From Maritimibacter sp. (GTDB lineage: Bacteria; Pseudomonadota; Alphaproteobacteria; Rhodobacterales; Rhodobacteraceae), in NCBI GenBank assembly GCA_017792445.1, contig CP051232.1, positions 2,764,001 to 2,828,000 of the forward strand: 64,000 nt of DNA, read 5' to 3'. The position numbers and the translations under genes were made by a program. The notes below the pieces were generated by a model. That model searched no databases. It worked only from the letters and a program-made list of their open reading frames with translations, and was not told the DNA's origin. Below, piece by piece: positions 51,258 to 63,920 of this stretch (within the stretch, counting starts at the first letter, position 1; each line of letters opens with the position of its first letter).

Positions 51258-53042
51258 ATGATGCACGCTTACCGCAGCCATACCTGCGCCGAACTGACCA
51301 AGGAAAACGTGGGCGAGACCGTCCGCCTTGCCGGCTGGGTCCACCGCGTGCGAGATCACGGCGGCGTCCTGTTCATCGACCTGCGCGACCATTACGGCGT
51401 GACGCAGGTTCTGTGCGACCCGGACAGCCCGGTGTTTTCCGAGGTCGAGAAGGTGCGCTCGGAATGGTGTATCCGCATCGATGGCACCGTGAAGGCCCGC
51501 GACGAAAGCCTTGTGAACACCAAGATCCCGACCGGCGCGATCGAAGTCTACATCCGCGACATGGAAGTGCTTGGCTCTGCCGAGGAACTGCCGCTGATGG
51601 TGTTCGGCGATCAGGAATATCCCGAGGAAACCCGCCTGCGGTATCGCTACCTCGACCTGCGCCGCGAGGTGATGCAGAAGAACATGACGCTGCGCTCGGA
51701 CGTGGTCGCCTCGTTCCGCAAGCGCATGTGGGACACCGGCTTCCGCGAGTACCAGACGCCGATCATCACCGCCTCGTCGCCCGAGGGCGCGCGCGACTTC
51801 CTTGTGCCGTCGCGTCTGCATCCGGGCAAGTTCTACGCGCTGCCGCAGGCGCCGCAGCAGTTCAAGCAGTTGCTGATGGTGTCGGGCTTCGACAAGTATT
51901 TCCAGATCGCGCCCTGCTTCCGCGACGAGGACCCGCGCGCCGACCGCTCGCCCACCGACTTCTACCAGCTTGACCTTGAGATGAGCTTCGTCACCCAGCA
52001 GGATGTGTTCGACACGGTCAGCCCGGTGATCGCGGGCGTGTTCGAGGAATTCGGCGAGGGCAAGAAAGTGGACGCGCCGGGCGACTGGCCGCAGATCCCC
52101 TATAAGGAAGCCGCGCTGAAATACGGCACCGACAAGCCTGACCTGCGCAACCCGATCGAGATGCAGGACGTGTCCGAGCATTTCGCGGGCTCTGGCTTTG
52201 CGATCTTCGCCAAGATCCTCGAGCAGGACGGCACCGAGATCCGCGCGATCCCCGCGCCCACCGGCGGCAGCCGCAAGTTCTGCGACCGGATGAACGCCTT
52301 CGCCCAGAAGGAAGGTCTGCCCGGCATGGGCTATATCTTCTGGCGGGAAGCGAATGGCGAGATGGAAGCCGCCGGACCCTTGGCCAAGAACATCGGACCA
52401 GAGCGGACCGAGGCGATCCGCCAGCAGCTGGGCCTTGGCGTCGGCGACGCGGCCTTCTTCCTTGGCGGCAAGCCCAAGTCGTTCGAGCGCGTGGCCGGCA
52501 AGGCGCGCGACGTGATTGGCGAGGAACTGAACCTCACCGACAAGGACCGCTTCGCCTTCGCGTGGATCGTGGACTTCCCGATCTACGAGAAGGACGAGGA
52601 AACCGGCGCCATCGACTTCGAGCACAACCCGTTCTCGATGCCGCAGGGCGGGATGGAGGCGCTGGAAGGCGACCCGCTGGCCGTGCGCGGCTTCCAGTAC
52701 GACCTTGCCTGCAACGGCTACGAACTGGTGTCGGGCGCGATCCGGAACCACAAGCCCGAGATCATGTTCAAGGCCTTCGAGATCGCCGGCTACGGCGAGG
52801 ACGAGGTGAAGAAGCGCTTCGGCGGTCTGGTCAACGCGTTCCGCTTCGGCGCCCCGCCGCACGGTGGCTGCGCGGCCGGTATCGACCGGATCGTGATGCT
52901 GCTGGCGGGCGAGGACAACATCCGCGAAGTGATGCTGTTCCCGATGAACCAGCGTGCCGAGGACCTGATGATGCAGGCACCTTCGGACCCCACCAGCGAT
53001 CAGCTGATGGAGCTTGGCCTGCGGATCATCCCGCAGGACTGA
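51258..53042 (+). CDS. aspS: Aspartyl-tRNA synthetase
   Basis: A 594-residue class II synthetase of the bacterial type. The anticodon-binding OB fold is at the N-terminus ([26 protein letters not shown], about 23-48), motif 2 is [20 protein letters not shown], the bacterial GAD insert lies around 290-410, and motif 3 is [13 protein letters not shown]. It charges tRNA-Asp, or also tRNA-Asn if the cell uses the GatCAB route; the sequence alone does not settle this. Two ATGs in tandem (51258, 51261) follow AGAGGA. Confidence 0.96.
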   Translation: MMHAYRSHTCAELTKENVGETVRLAGWVHRVRDHGGVLFIDLRDHYGVTQVLCDPDSPVFSEVEKVRSEWCIRIDGTVKARDESLVNTKIPTGAIEVYIRDMEVLGSAEELPLMVFGDQEYPEETRLRYRYLDLRREVMQKNMTLRSDVVASFRKRMWDTGFREYQTPIITASSPEGARDFLVPSRLHPGKFYALPQAPQQFKQLLMVSGFDKYFQIAPCFRDEDPRADRSPTDFYQLDLEMSFVTQQDVFDTVSPVIAGVFEEFGEGKKVDAPGDWPQIPYKEAALKYGTDKPDLRNPIEMQDVSEHFAGSGFAIFAKILEQDGTEIRAIPAPTGGSRKFCDRMNAFAQKEGLPGMGYIFWREANGEMEAAGPLAKNIGPERTEAIRQQLGLGVGDAAFFLGGKPKSFERVAGKARDVIGEELNLTDKDRFAFAWIVDFPIYEKDEETGAIDFEHNPFSMPQGGMEALEGDPLAVRGFQYDLACNGYELVSGAIRNHKPEIMFKAFEIAGYGEDEVKKRFGGLVNAFRFGAPPHGGCAAGIDRIVMLLAGEDNIREVMLFPMNQRAEDLMMQAPSDPTSDQLMELGLRIIPQD

Positions 53043-53062
53043 ACTCACTGTGACGGCGTGCG

Positions 53063-53078
53063 CCCCGCTGTGGCGGGG
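53063..53078 (+). terminator. Short hairpin after aspS
   Basis: CCCCGC (53063-53068) pairs with GCGGGG (53073-53078) across TGTG, 20 bases past the aspS stop. There is no T run, so it may be a weak or Rho-assisted terminator. Confidence 0.4.
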
Positions 53079-53196
53079 CCGCGCCGATACGGGCGGATTG
53101 CCGTCATTGTGACTGTGGCGCCAGGCGCGCCTCTGCTAGGGTCGCGGCGAAGCGCCCCGGCATGCAACAGGGGCGCATGCAGTTCTGGGCAGGCGC

Positions 53197-54585
53197 ATGA
53201 CCTTGTTCGACGGCCCCATCGGGCCTGACACCTATGCAGCGATCCGGTATGGCTATGGCTTTCCCGCGCGCGGCGCGGCGACGGCCCCGGGCGAGATGAT
53301 CGCGGGGCTGCACGGCCCCGACCGGATGCGCATGGCCTTTCCCAAGGCGGGCCTGCCCGAGGCGGCGGCGATGGGCGCCGCCTATATCGCCGCCCGACGC
53401 GACATCAAGAAAGAGATCCCCGACGCCGACGCGCGGCTCAAGGCGTTGTGGCAGCAGATCCGGCAGGCCCAGTACACCGGGCTGCTTGCCGATTTCGCCC
53501 GCATCGCCGACACCCGGACCCCGTTCCGCGAACGGCTCGTGCATTTCTGGGGCAACCATTTCGCCACCCGCACCAAGGGCCGCCAGTCGCATGCCTGCGG
53601 GCCGGCGTTTCTGGACGAGGCGATCCGCCCCTACCTTGCCGGTCGTTTCGCCGATCTGCTGAAGGCGGCGGTGACGCATCCGGTGATGCTGGCCTTCCTC
53701 GACCAGACCTCTTCCGTCGGACCGAACAGCAAGGCCAATGGCGACGGCCGGCGCGGCCTGAATGAGAACCTTGCCCGCGAGGTGCTGGAACTGCACACGC
53801 TGGGCGTGGGGGCGGGCTATAGCCAGCGCGACGTGACCGAGTTCGCCGAGTTGCTGACCGGCCTGACCTTCGACCTGAAGCGCGACACCGGCATGGTGTT
53901 CAAGTCCAAGCTGGCCGAGCCGGGGGCCGAGACGGTGCTGGGCGTCCGCTATGGCGGCAAGGGCAAGGCGAAGCTGTCGGATGTCTACGCCGTGCTGGAC
54001 GACCTGTCGGTACACCCCGCCACCGCCGCCCACGTCAGCCGCAAGATCGCGGCGCATTTCACCTCGGACACGCCGGACCCGTCGCTGACCTCGGCGATGG
54101 CGGCCACCTGGCGCGACACCGGCGGCGACCTGACGGCGGTCTACACCGCGATGCTGAACCACCCGGCGGCGTGGGCGGGGTTCGGCGCCAAGGTGAAGCT
54201 CCCGCGCGAGATGCTGGCCAGCGCGATGCGCGGCCTTGGGCTGAGCGGCGACGACATCATGCGTACCAAGGCGGGGCGGGGCCGCGACTGGCTGATGCGC
54301 CCGCTGGTGGCGATGGGGCACAGCTATCTCGGGCCGCCCGATCCCTCGGGCTTTCCGGACGAGGCGACGGCGTGGGTCCAGCCCTATGGGCTTGCGCAAC
54401 GGATCACGTGGGCGATGACCACGGTGCAGATGGTGAAGACCAAGGGCCTCGCGCCCGACCGCTTTGCCCGCGACACCCTCGGCGACGCCGCTTCCGAGCG
54501 TCTGCTGTGGGCCGTGACGCGGGCCGAGACGCGCGAAGAGGGGCTGGGCCTCGTGCTCGCCTCGGCAGAGTTCAACAGGCGATAG
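53197..54585 (+). CDS. DUF1800 family protein
   Basis: A 462-residue, mainly helical protein. DUF1800 hallmarks are ERLVHFWGNHFAT, FLDEAIRPYLAGRFADLLKAAVTHPVML, NENLAREVLELHTLGV and the C-terminal ETREEGLGLVLASAEFNRR. No signal peptide is seen from this start. It is followed after 11 bases by a DUF1501 gene, the usual partner. Function is unproven; the two are thought to act together in the cell envelope. Confidence 0.88.
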   Translation: MTLFDGPIGPDTYAAIRYGYGFPARGAATAPGEMIAGLHGPDRMRMAFPKAGLPEAAAMGAAYIAARRDIKKEIPDADARLKALWQQIRQAQYTGLLADFARIADTRTPFRERLVHFWGNHFATRTKGRQSHACGPAFLDEAIRPYLAGRFADLLKAAVTHPVMLAFLDQTSSVGPNSKANGDGRRGLNENLAREVLELHTLGVGAGYSQRDVTEFAELLTGLTFDLKRDTGMVFKSKLAEPGAETVLGVRYGGKGKAKLSDVYAVLDDLSVHPATAAHVSRKIAAHFTSDTPDPSLTSAMAATWRDTGGDLTAVYTAMLNHPAAWAGFGAKVKLPREMLASAMRGLGLSGDDIMRTKAGRGRDWLMRPLVAMGHSYLGPPDPSGFPDEATAWVQPYGLAQRITWAMTTVQMVKTKGLAPDRFARDTLGDAASERLLWAVTRAETREEGLGLVLASAEFNRR

Positions 54586-54596
54586 GGGGCAGGAGC

Positions 54597-55781
54597 ATGA
54601 CACCGGTTTCCCGGCGCGGCGTACTGAAAGGCGGGCTTGGCGTTGCCTGCTCGGCGGCGGCGCACCCGCTGATGTCGACGATGACGATGGCCGCGACGCC
54701 CGGAGACGCGCGGCTGGTGGTGATCGTTCTCAGGGGCGCGATGGACGGGCTCGACCTTCTCGCCCCGGTGGGCGACCCCGCCTATGCCGCCCTGCGCCCG
54801 ACGCTGGGCCCGCGCGCCGCCGAGACCGGCCTGCCGCTGGGCGGCGGCTTCGTGCTGCACCGGGCGATGGCGCCGCTGATGCCGCTGTGGCAGGCGGGTG
54901 AACTTGGCTTCGCGCACGCGGTCTCGACCCCCTATCGCGACAAGCGCAGCCATTTCGACGGGCAGGACCTGCTTGAGGCCGGCACCGGTATGGACGTCGA
55001 ACTGGCCGCGCAACGCGACGGCTGGCTGAACCGGCTGCTGCAGGCGATACCGGGCACCGAGGCGCGGACCGCCTTCGCCGTGGGCCGTCAAGAGATGCGC
55101 ATCCTGCGCGGCGACGCGCCCGTCTACCAGTGGGCGCCCGAGGCGGATATCGAGATCACGCCGCAGGCGCAGCTTCTGCTGGAACGGATCTACGAACCCG
55201 ACCCGCTGTTCTCGGCCGCGGGCGGCAGCGCGCTGGAACTCGCGGCGCAGCTGGGCCATGCGACCCTGCCGCCGCTGCCCGACGGCAGCCGCCGCGAGCC
55301 GCTGGCCGCCTTCGCCGCCGAGCGGATGAACGAAGAGGCCCGCATCGTGTCCTACTCGCTGAACGGCTGGGACACCCACCGCAACCAGAAGGGCGCGCTG
55401 ACCTCGGCGCTGGACGTGCTGCAACGCTCGATCCTGTCGCTGAAGGACGGGCTGGGCGCGAACTGGTCGAAGACCATGGTGATGGCGATGACCGAATTCG
55501 GCCGCACCGCGCGCGAGAACGGCTCGGGCGGCACCGACCACGGCACCGGCGGCGCGCTGGTGATGGCCGGCGGCGCGCTGAAGGGCGGGCGAATCTTGGG
55601 GCGCTGGCCGGGACTGGACGAGGCCGATCTCTACGACCGCCGCGACCTGATGCCCACCGCCGACGTCCGCGCCTATGCGGCCTGGGCGATGCGCGGGCTG
55701 CACGGGATCGACCGCGCCACGCTGGAACGCGCGATCTTCCCGACGCTGGACATGGGCGACGACCCAGGCCTGCTGGCCTGA
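54597..55781 (+). CDS. DUF1501 family protein (sulfatase/phosphatase-like fold), Tat-exported
   Basis: A 394-residue protein with a twin-arginine signal (VSRRGVLKGGLGVACSAAA). The body has LVVIVLRGAMDGLDLLAP, SHFDGQDLLEAGT, MTEFGRTARENGSGGTDHGTGGALVM, which are the DUF1501 signatures. The fold is related to alkaline phosphatase/sulfatases but the reaction is unknown. GGAG precedes the ATG at 54597; the open frame from 54171 is shadow. It pairs with the DUF1800 gene. Confidence 0.88.
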   Translation: MTPVSRRGVLKGGLGVACSAAAHPLMSTMTMAATPGDARLVVIVLRGAMDGLDLLAPVGDPAYAALRPTLGPRAAETGLPLGGGFVLHRAMAPLMPLWQAGELGFAHAVSTPYRDKRSHFDGQDLLEAGTGMDVELAAQRDGWLNRLLQAIPGTEARTAFAVGRQEMRILRGDAPVYQWAPEADIEITPQAQLLLERIYEPDPLFSAAGGSALELAAQLGHATLPPLPDGSRREPLAAFAAERMNEEARIVSYSLNGWDTHRNQKGALTSALDVLQRSILSLKDGLGANWSKTMVMAMTEFGRTARENGSGGTDHGTGGALVMAGGALKGGRILGRWPGLDEADLYDRRDLMPTADVRAYAAWAMRGLHGIDRATLERAIFPTLDMGDDPGLLA

Positions 55782-55787
55782 TCCCGG

Positions 55788-55851
55788 CCCCTTCTTCTCT
55801 TTCCAAATACCTCGGGGGAGCGCGCGCAGCGCGCGGGGGCAGAGCCCCCTC
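55788..55851. repeat. Dispersed palindromic intergenic repeat, copy 3
   Basis: CCCCTTCTTCTCTTTCC, AAATACCTCGGGGGAG, GCGCGCGCAGCGCGCG, then GGGGGCAGAGCCCCC. Closest to the apparent consensus of the three copies. It fills most of the 78-bp gap between the convergent DUF1501 and glpK genes, nine bases past the glpK stop, so it likely works as a shared terminator. Confidence 0.8.
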
Positions 55852-55859
55852 TCTCTCAC

Positions 55860-57332
<1,473 letters not shown>

Positions 57333-57443
57333 GCAGGCCTCCCTTTGCGGGTGGCAACATAGGCCGAACCCGGAAGGAGGGTACAGTGCCGAACCCGGTC
57401 GGCGGACCGACCCGGCGGAGGCCGGGCAGGGGGGCGGCGTTCA

Positions 57444-57573
57444 GAAGATGTCAGGAGGTATCAGTAGATATAGCGGATCTGGTCGCTCCAGTACCGTTCC
57501 ACCCGGCGGAAGATGTCAGGAGGTATCAGTAGATATAGCGGATCTGGTCGCTCCAGTACCGCTCGACCCGGCG
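57444..57573. repeat. Tandem 65-bp duplication over the MarR gene 3' end
   Basis: 57444-57508 and 57509-57573 are the same 65 bases with two differences (63/65). The right copy holds the last 15 codons and stop of the MarR gene plus its 3' flank; the left copy repeats them outside the gene. The period is not a multiple of three. Confidence 0.95.
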
Positions 57574-58023
57574 CAGGGAGGTGTTGATTTCCTCGATCCC
57601 GTTCAGGTCCAGCACCGCGCGGCTTTCCAGCCCTTCGGCGTGGCGGATGAACAGGTCCTCGACGATTTCCTGCACGCGGCGTCCCTTGTCGGTCAGCCGC
57701 ACCCGGACCGACCTGCGGTCGATCTCGCACCGCTGGTGGTGCATGTAACCTGCGTCCACCAGTTTCTTCAGGTTGTAGCTGACGTTCGAGCCCTGATAGT
57801 AGCCGCGCGATTTCAGTTCGCCCGCCGTCACCTCGTTATCGCCGACGTTGAACAGCAGCAGCGCCTGCACGGCGTTGATTTCAAGCATGCCCAGACGTTC
57901 GAATTCGTCCTTGATGACGTCCAGCAACAGCCTGTGCAGCCGTTCGACCAGCGACAGCGCTTCAAGGTACTGCGCCATGAACCCCTTGTTCGCGGCGCCT
58001 GCGATCCGGCTTTGAATGCTCAT
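57526..58023 (-). CDS. petP: MarR-family regulator, PetP/LdtR-like
   Basis: A 165-residue winged-helix protein. The core is AGELKSRGYYQGSNVSYNLKKLVDAGYM (about residues 65-92) followed by the wing HHQRCEIDRRSVRVRLTDKG. The sequence fits PetP of Rhodobacter and LdtR of Rhizobiales, which control envelope or respiratory genes. ATG at 58023 (MSIQSRIAG) has GGAG six bases upstream; ATG at 58038 would add five residues. Its last 15 codons lie in a tandem duplication. Confidence 0.85.
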   Translation of the reverse strand: MSIQSRIAGAANKGFMAQYLEALSLVERLHRLLLDVIKDEFERLGMLEINAVQALLLFNVGDNEVTAGELKSRGYYQGSNVSYNLKKLVDAGYMHHQRCEIDRRSVRVRLTDKGRRVQEIVEDLFIRHAEGLESRAVLDLNGIEEINTSLRRVERYWSDQIRYIY

Positions 58024-58112
58024 GCTATGCTCCGCCATCGGCTGCTCGTTGGCCGTGCATAGCGTTGGAATCGCAAAGATATAGTTAAGCGGTGCGCAGA
58101 TTGCCCGCGCGC

Positions 58113-60100
<1,988 letters not shown>

Positions 60101-60109
60101 GGAGTCTCG

Positions 60110-60532
60110 ATGTCCGCTGATCTGCCGGAGTACTATTTCCGCACCCGTGAGAACGGCGCTTTCGTGTTCCGCGTCGACACGGAGAACCGGCAGCGGCGGA
60201 TCGAGATGGAGCAGATCGCGACGGTCAACATCCGCAACGGTCAGGTGAAGCCGCAAGGCAGCCGCGATCTGACCGACGCGGACATGAAGGCCATCGGCGA
60301 CTGGATGAAGGCCCGGACCGAGGTGGTCGAGGCGCGGCGCGTCGACGACATCCTGCGGACGATCGACCACCTGAACCAGACGGCGCACTGGGCGAACTCG
60401 GACGCGTCAGACGCGCAACTGGACCGGATTACCGACGACCTGTTGCTGGCGATGCACGACCTGCGCTCGGTTCTGGTGCGGCGGAAGGCCGACCGGCTGC
60501 TGAAAGCCTCGCGCGACAGCGCGGACGAGTAG
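60110..60532 (+). CDS. Conserved hypothetical protein, 140 residues
   Basis: A soluble, charged protein. The N-terminal half (YYFRTRENGAFVFRVDTENRQRRIEMEQIATVNIRNG) is beta-rich and the C-terminal half is helical with many Arg/Asp. No signal peptide, membrane segment or Cys. It begins nine bases after the aminotransferase with GAGG upstream, so it is co-transcribed. Family not recognised beyond similarity to short proteins seen in Rhodobacterales. Confidence 0.7.
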   Translation: MSADLPEYYFRTRENGAFVFRVDTENRQRRIEMEQIATVNIRNGQVKPQGSRDLTDADMKAIGDWMKARTEVVEARRVDDILRTIDHLNQTAHWANSDASDAQLDRITDDLLLAMHDLRSVLVRRKADRLLKASRDSADE

Positions 60533-60537
60533 GGGCG

Positions 60538-62109
60538 TCAGACCAGCGCCGCCTTGATGTAGCCGTCGACCGAAATCCTTTCGGCCTCGGTCAGACGCAG
60601 GCCCAGCTTGGTGCGCCGCCACAGGAAATCATCGCCGCTGCGGACCCACTCGTTCCTGATCGCCCAGTCCAGTTCCCGCGCGGTGACGGTGCCGCCGAAG
60701 GTGCGGCCAAGGTCGCCGACTGTCGTCGCGTCGCCCAGCACCTTGCGGACCTCGGTGCCATAGCAGCGCACCAGTCGCAGCGCCCAGAAATCGCTGAGGA
60801 ACGGGTAGTCTGTGCGCAGCCCTTTCAGCAGGGCGCGAACGCCGTCGACGGCAAAGTCTCCGCCCGGCAGCGGTACGCCGGCGGTCCAGTCGTTGCCCAG
60901 ATCGGGGAACTGCGGCGCAAGCTTCGCCATCGCCGCCTCGGCCAGTTTGCGGTAGGTGGTGATCTTGCCGCCGAACACGTTCAGCAGCGGTGCTCCGGCT
61001 TCGTCGAGGCTCAGCACGTATTCCCGCGTGGCGGCTGTCGCCGAACTGGCGCCGTCGTCGTACAGCGGCCTAACGCCGGAGTAGGTCCAGACGATGTCGT
61101 CGGCCGGGATCTGCTTCTTGAAGTACTTCCCCGCGAAGTCGCGCAGATAGTCGGCTTCTTCCGGGGTGCAGACCGGCTTTTCAGACGGATCGCCATGCTC
61201 GGCGTCGGTGGTGCCGATCAGGGTGAAGTCCTCTTCGTAGGGGATGGTGAAGATGATCCGCCCGTCGGTGCCCTGCAGGAAATAGCATTTGTCATGATCG
61301 TACAGCTTCTTCACGACGATATGGCTGCCGCGGACCAGGCGGATATGTTCCGAGGAATTGATCCGCAACGTGCCCTGAATCACCTCGGACACCCACGGCC
61401 CGCCCGCGTTCACCAGCGCCCGCGCGCGGTGTACGTGCCGTTTGCCCTTGGCGTCCTCTGTCTCGACCAGCCAGACGTCGTTGCCGCGCACCGCGCCGAC
61501 GACGCGGGTGCGGGTCATGATCTCGGCCCCCCGCGCGGCGGCGTCGCGGGCGTTCAGCACGACAAGGCGGGCGTCCTGCACCCAGCAGTCGGAATACTCG
61601 TAGGCATGCTCGAACCGCGACTTGAGCGGTGCGCCTTCGGGCGTGCCCTTCAGCGACAGAGATGCGGTGCCGGGCAGCACATCGCGCCCGCCGAGATTGT
61701 CGTACAGGAACAGGCCCAGCCGGATCAGCCACGCGGGGCGGCGCCCCTTCATCCACGGCATGAACCGGGACAGCAGGCGCGAGGTCGGCGTGTCGCTGTC
61801 GAACCGCATGTCGCGGTGATAGGGCAGGATGAACCGCATCGGCCACGAGATATGCGGCATCGCCTTCAGCAGCACTTCGCGTTCTCTCAGCGCCTCGCGG
61901 ACAAGGCGGAACTCGAAATACTCGAGATAACGCAGTCCGCCGTGAAACAGCTTGGTCGAGGCCGAAGACGTGGCCCAGGCGAGATCGTTCATCTCGGCCA
62001 GCGCGACCTTCAGCCCCCGGCCAGCCGCATCGCGGGCGATGCCGCAGCCGTTGATGCCGCCGCCGATGACGAAAAGGTCGTGGACCGGTCCTGTGTCTTG
62101 CGTTTCCAT
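60538..62109 (-). CDS. glpD: Aerobic glycerol-3-phosphate dehydrogenase
   Basis: A 523-residue FAD flavoprotein: sn-glycerol 3-phosphate is oxidised to dihydroxyacetone phosphate, passing electrons to quinone at the inner membrane. The FAD motif is DLFVIGGGINGCGIARDAAGRG (about 11-32); SSASTKLFHGGLRYLEYFEF is a family signature and GVRPLYDD and NVFGGKITTYRKLAEAAM are C-terminal markers. It completes glycerol use with glpK. The ATG at 62109 lacks a strong ribosome site; the frame extends 12 residues upstream. Confidence 0.95.
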   Translation of the reverse strand: METQDTGPVHDLFVIGGGINGCGIARDAAGRGLKVALAEMNDLAWATSSASTKLFHGGLRYLEYFEFRLVREALREREVLLKAMPHISWPMRFILPYHRDMRFDSDTPTSRLLSRFMPWMKGRRPAWLIRLGLFLYDNLGGRDVLPGTASLSLKGTPEGAPLKSRFEHAYEYSDCWVQDARLVVLNARDAAARGAEIMTRTRVVGAVRGNDVWLVETEDAKGKRHVHRARALVNAGGPWVSEVIQGTLRINSSEHIRLVRGSHIVVKKLYDHDKCYFLQGTDGRIIFTIPYEEDFTLIGTTDAEHGDPSEKPVCTPEEADYLRDFAGKYFKKQIPADDIVWTYSGVRPLYDDGASSATAATREYVLSLDEAGAPLLNVFGGKITTYRKLAEAAMAKLAPQFPDLGNDWTAGVPLPGGDFAVDGVRALLKGLRTDYPFLSDFWALRLVRCYGTEVRKVLGDATTVGDLGRTFGGTVTARELDWAIRNEWVRSGDDFLWRRTKLGLRLTEAERISVDGYIKAALV

Positions 62110-62169
62110 GGGGCAGTTATGTAGCGTCGTGCGCCACATCGCCACCGGGCAATTTGCGGTGACGCAGGG

Positions 62170-62520
62170 TCATTCTGCGCTGTCGCGCGGTTCCTGTCCG
62201 GCAGAGAGTTCGCGTTCCAGAAACGCCTCGAAAGCATCAAGGTTCACCGGCTCGAACTGACCGAAGCCCTGCATCCAGACCGACGCCGCCTTCAGCGCGT
62301 CGGGTTCCAGCTTGCACCACTTCACGCGGCCGCGTTTCTCCTGACTGATCAGGCCGGCGCGGGTAAGGATCGCAAGGTGCTTCGAGATCGCGGCCAGCGA
62401 CATCTCGAACGGCTCTGCCACGTCGGTCACCGCCATGTCGTCTTCCAGAAGCATGGTCAGGATCGCGCGCCGGGTGGGGTCGGCGAGGGCGGCGAACACG
62501 GTGTCGAGGGTGGGCTCCAT
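62170..62520 (-). CDS. ArsR-family transcriptional regulator
   Basis: A 116-residue winged-helix protein. The core is LADPTRRAILTMLLEDDMAVTDVAEPFEMSLAAISKHLAILTRAGLI (about residues 10-56). No ArsR metal Cys pair (CVC) in helix alpha3, so it is not a metal sensor; it is like those that precede AHSA1/START genes. The ATG at 62520 lies 32 bases from a palindrome that is a likely self-operator. It is divergent from atpI. Confidence 0.85.
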   Translation of the reverse strand: MEPTLDTVFAALADPTRRAILTMLLEDDMAVTDVAEPFEMSLAAISKHLAILTRAGLISQEKRGRVKWCKLEPDALKAASVWMQGFGQFEPVNLDAFEAFLERELSAGQEPRDSAE

Positions 62521-62551
62521 TCCAGCGGAGTGACAGCGCCCGCAGGTTTGG

Positions 62552-62567
62552 TCAACCATTCGGTTGA
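62552..62567. promoter_or_regulatory. Palindromic operator upstream of the ArsR gene
   Basis: TCAACC (62552-62557), ATTC, GGTTGA (62562-62567): a perfect 16-bp inverted repeat just upstream of the ArsR start and within the region divergent to atpI. Related ArsR proteins are known to bind AACC-N4-GGTT-type sites; autorepression is inferred. Confidence 0.55.
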
Positions 62568-62736
62568 ATTTGCCATTTCGCCCGATCCGCGCGGTGCGGC
62601 CGCGTCCCGGTGGCGGTAACGGTTTCGATGTCTAGCAAAATCAGTGACTTAGTTGGTGAAGGAGAGGGGCTTTGCCAGCTTGACTCCGAACCGGTCCGTT
62701 TCTAGGTTCGCCGCGACTGAACGGGGGTTCCGCATT

Positions 62737-63069
62737 TTGGTCGATCCGGAAGACAAGGCCCGCCTCGAGAGGCTGGACCAGAGGATTGCCGCGCTGAAAG
62801 ACGCGAATGCGCCGAAGCCCCGCGAGACGACACATGCCGTGGGCGGCGCAGAGCTTGCCTGGCGGATGGTGATCGAACTGGTGGCCGGGATCGTGATCGG
62901 TTCCGGCATCGGCTTTGGGCTCGACACGCTGTTCGGGACGATGCCGATCTTCCTGGTTCTGTTCACCCTGTTCGGCTTTGCGGCCGGCGTGCAGACACTG
63001 ATGCGCACGGCTCGCGCCGCGCAGGAAAAGAACGACAGGGCCGAGGGGCCCGAGAAGGACGAGGGATAG
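62737..63069 (+). CDS. atpI: ATP synthase protein I (AtpI)
   Basis: About 110 residues with two membrane helices ([19 protein letters not shown] and [17 protein letters not shown]), preceded by an acidic/basic N-terminus and followed by a charged tail, the AtpI layout. It assists c-ring assembly. The start is taken as TTG at 62737 ([12 protein letters not shown] follows), with GGGGG about nine bases upstream; the longer frame to 62653 is less likely. First gene of the F0 operon. Confidence 0.85.
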   Translation: MVDPEDKARLERLDQRIAALKDANAPKPRETTHAVGGAELAWRMVIELVAGIVIGSGIGFGLDTLFGTMPIFLVLFTLFGFAAGVQTLMRTARAAQEKNDRAEGPEKDEG

Positions 63070-63073
63070 GATC

Positions 63074-63850
63074 GTGGCGACCGAAGAACACAGCGAAGGC
63101 CTTGTCTTCCACCCGATGGACCAGTTCGTCGTGAAGCCGCTGTTCGGCTCGGCGGGCGACCCGGTTCACTGGTACACGATCACCAACGTCACGCTGTGGA
63201 TGTTCCTTACGATCGTTGCGATCTCGGCGCTTCTGGTGCTGGGCACGCGCGGCCGGGCCGTCATCCCGACCAAGCTTCAGTCGGTCGCGGAGCTGGCCTA
63301 CGGCTTCATCTACAAGATGGTCGAGGACGTGGCGGGCCGCGATGCGGTGCGCTTCTTCCCCTATGTCTTCACGCTGTTCATGTTCATCGTGATGTCGAAC
63401 TTCCTTGGCCTGCTGCCGACGGCGTTCACCACGACCTCGCACCTTGCGGTTACGGTGATCCTTGCGCTGGCGGTGTTCCTGACGGTCACCATCACCGGCT
63501 TCGTCCTGCACGGCAGCAAGTTCCTTGGCCTGTTCTGGGTCAGCTCGGCCCCGCTGGCGATCCGCCCGGTGCTGGCTGTGATCGAGGTGATTTCCTACTT
63601 CGTCCGCCCGGTCAGCCACTCTATTCGTCTCATGGGCAACATGATGGCCGGCCACGCGGTTATCAAAGTGTTCGCCGCCTTCGCGCCGCTGATCCTGCTG
63701 TCGGGCGTAGGTGTGCTGGTGACCCCGCTGTCCATCCTCGCCATCACCGCGATGTACGCTCTGGAGACGCTGGTGGCCTTCATCCAGGCCTACGTCTTCA
63801 CGATCCTGACCTGCGTGTACCTGAAGGACGCGCTGCATCCGTCGCACTAA
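63074..63850 (+). CDS. atpB: F0 ATP synthase subunit a
   Basis: A 258-residue membrane protein. The essential proton-path arginine lies in [14 protein letters not shown] (Arg about 183), with FVRPVSHS before it and [27 protein letters not shown] in the last helix. It forms the half-channels beside the c-ring. The GTG start is 4 bases past the atpI stop. Confidence 0.95.
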   Translation: MATEEHSEGLVFHPMDQFVVKPLFGSAGDPVHWYTITNVTLWMFLTIVAISALLVLGTRGRAVIPTKLQSVAELAYGFIYKMVEDVAGRDAVRFFPYVFTLFMFIVMSNFLGLLPTAFTTTSHLAVTVILALAVFLTVTITGFVLHGSKFLGLFWVSSAPLAIRPVLAVIEVISYFVRPVSHSIRLMGNMMAGHAVIKVFAAFAPLILLSGVGVLVTPLSILAITAMYALETLVAFIQAYVFTILTCVYLKDALHPSH

Positions 63851-63855
63851 TGCCC

Positions 63856-63871
63856 GGGGGCATGTGCCCCC
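63856..63871 (+). terminator. atpB-atpE intergenic hairpin
   Basis: GGGGGC, ATGT, GCCCCC form a perfect 6-bp stem with a four-base loop. With no T run it is more likely a processing or stability element that favours the c-subunit mRNA than a full terminator. Confidence 0.55.
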
Positions 63872-63920
63872 GACGCTTGAACCCAATCATCAGCCAATTC
63901 CAACGTAAGGAGAAACGATC

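Noticed and set aside
51183-53048. A 621-codon minus-strand frame over aspS
   Set aside because: Exact shadow of aspS; His/Val/Arg-rich with no recognisable domain.
57461-57730. An 89-codon minus-strand frame ending in the same residues as the MarR protein
   Set aside because: It exists only because the tandem duplication repeats the MarR 3' end in another frame; it has no start signal.
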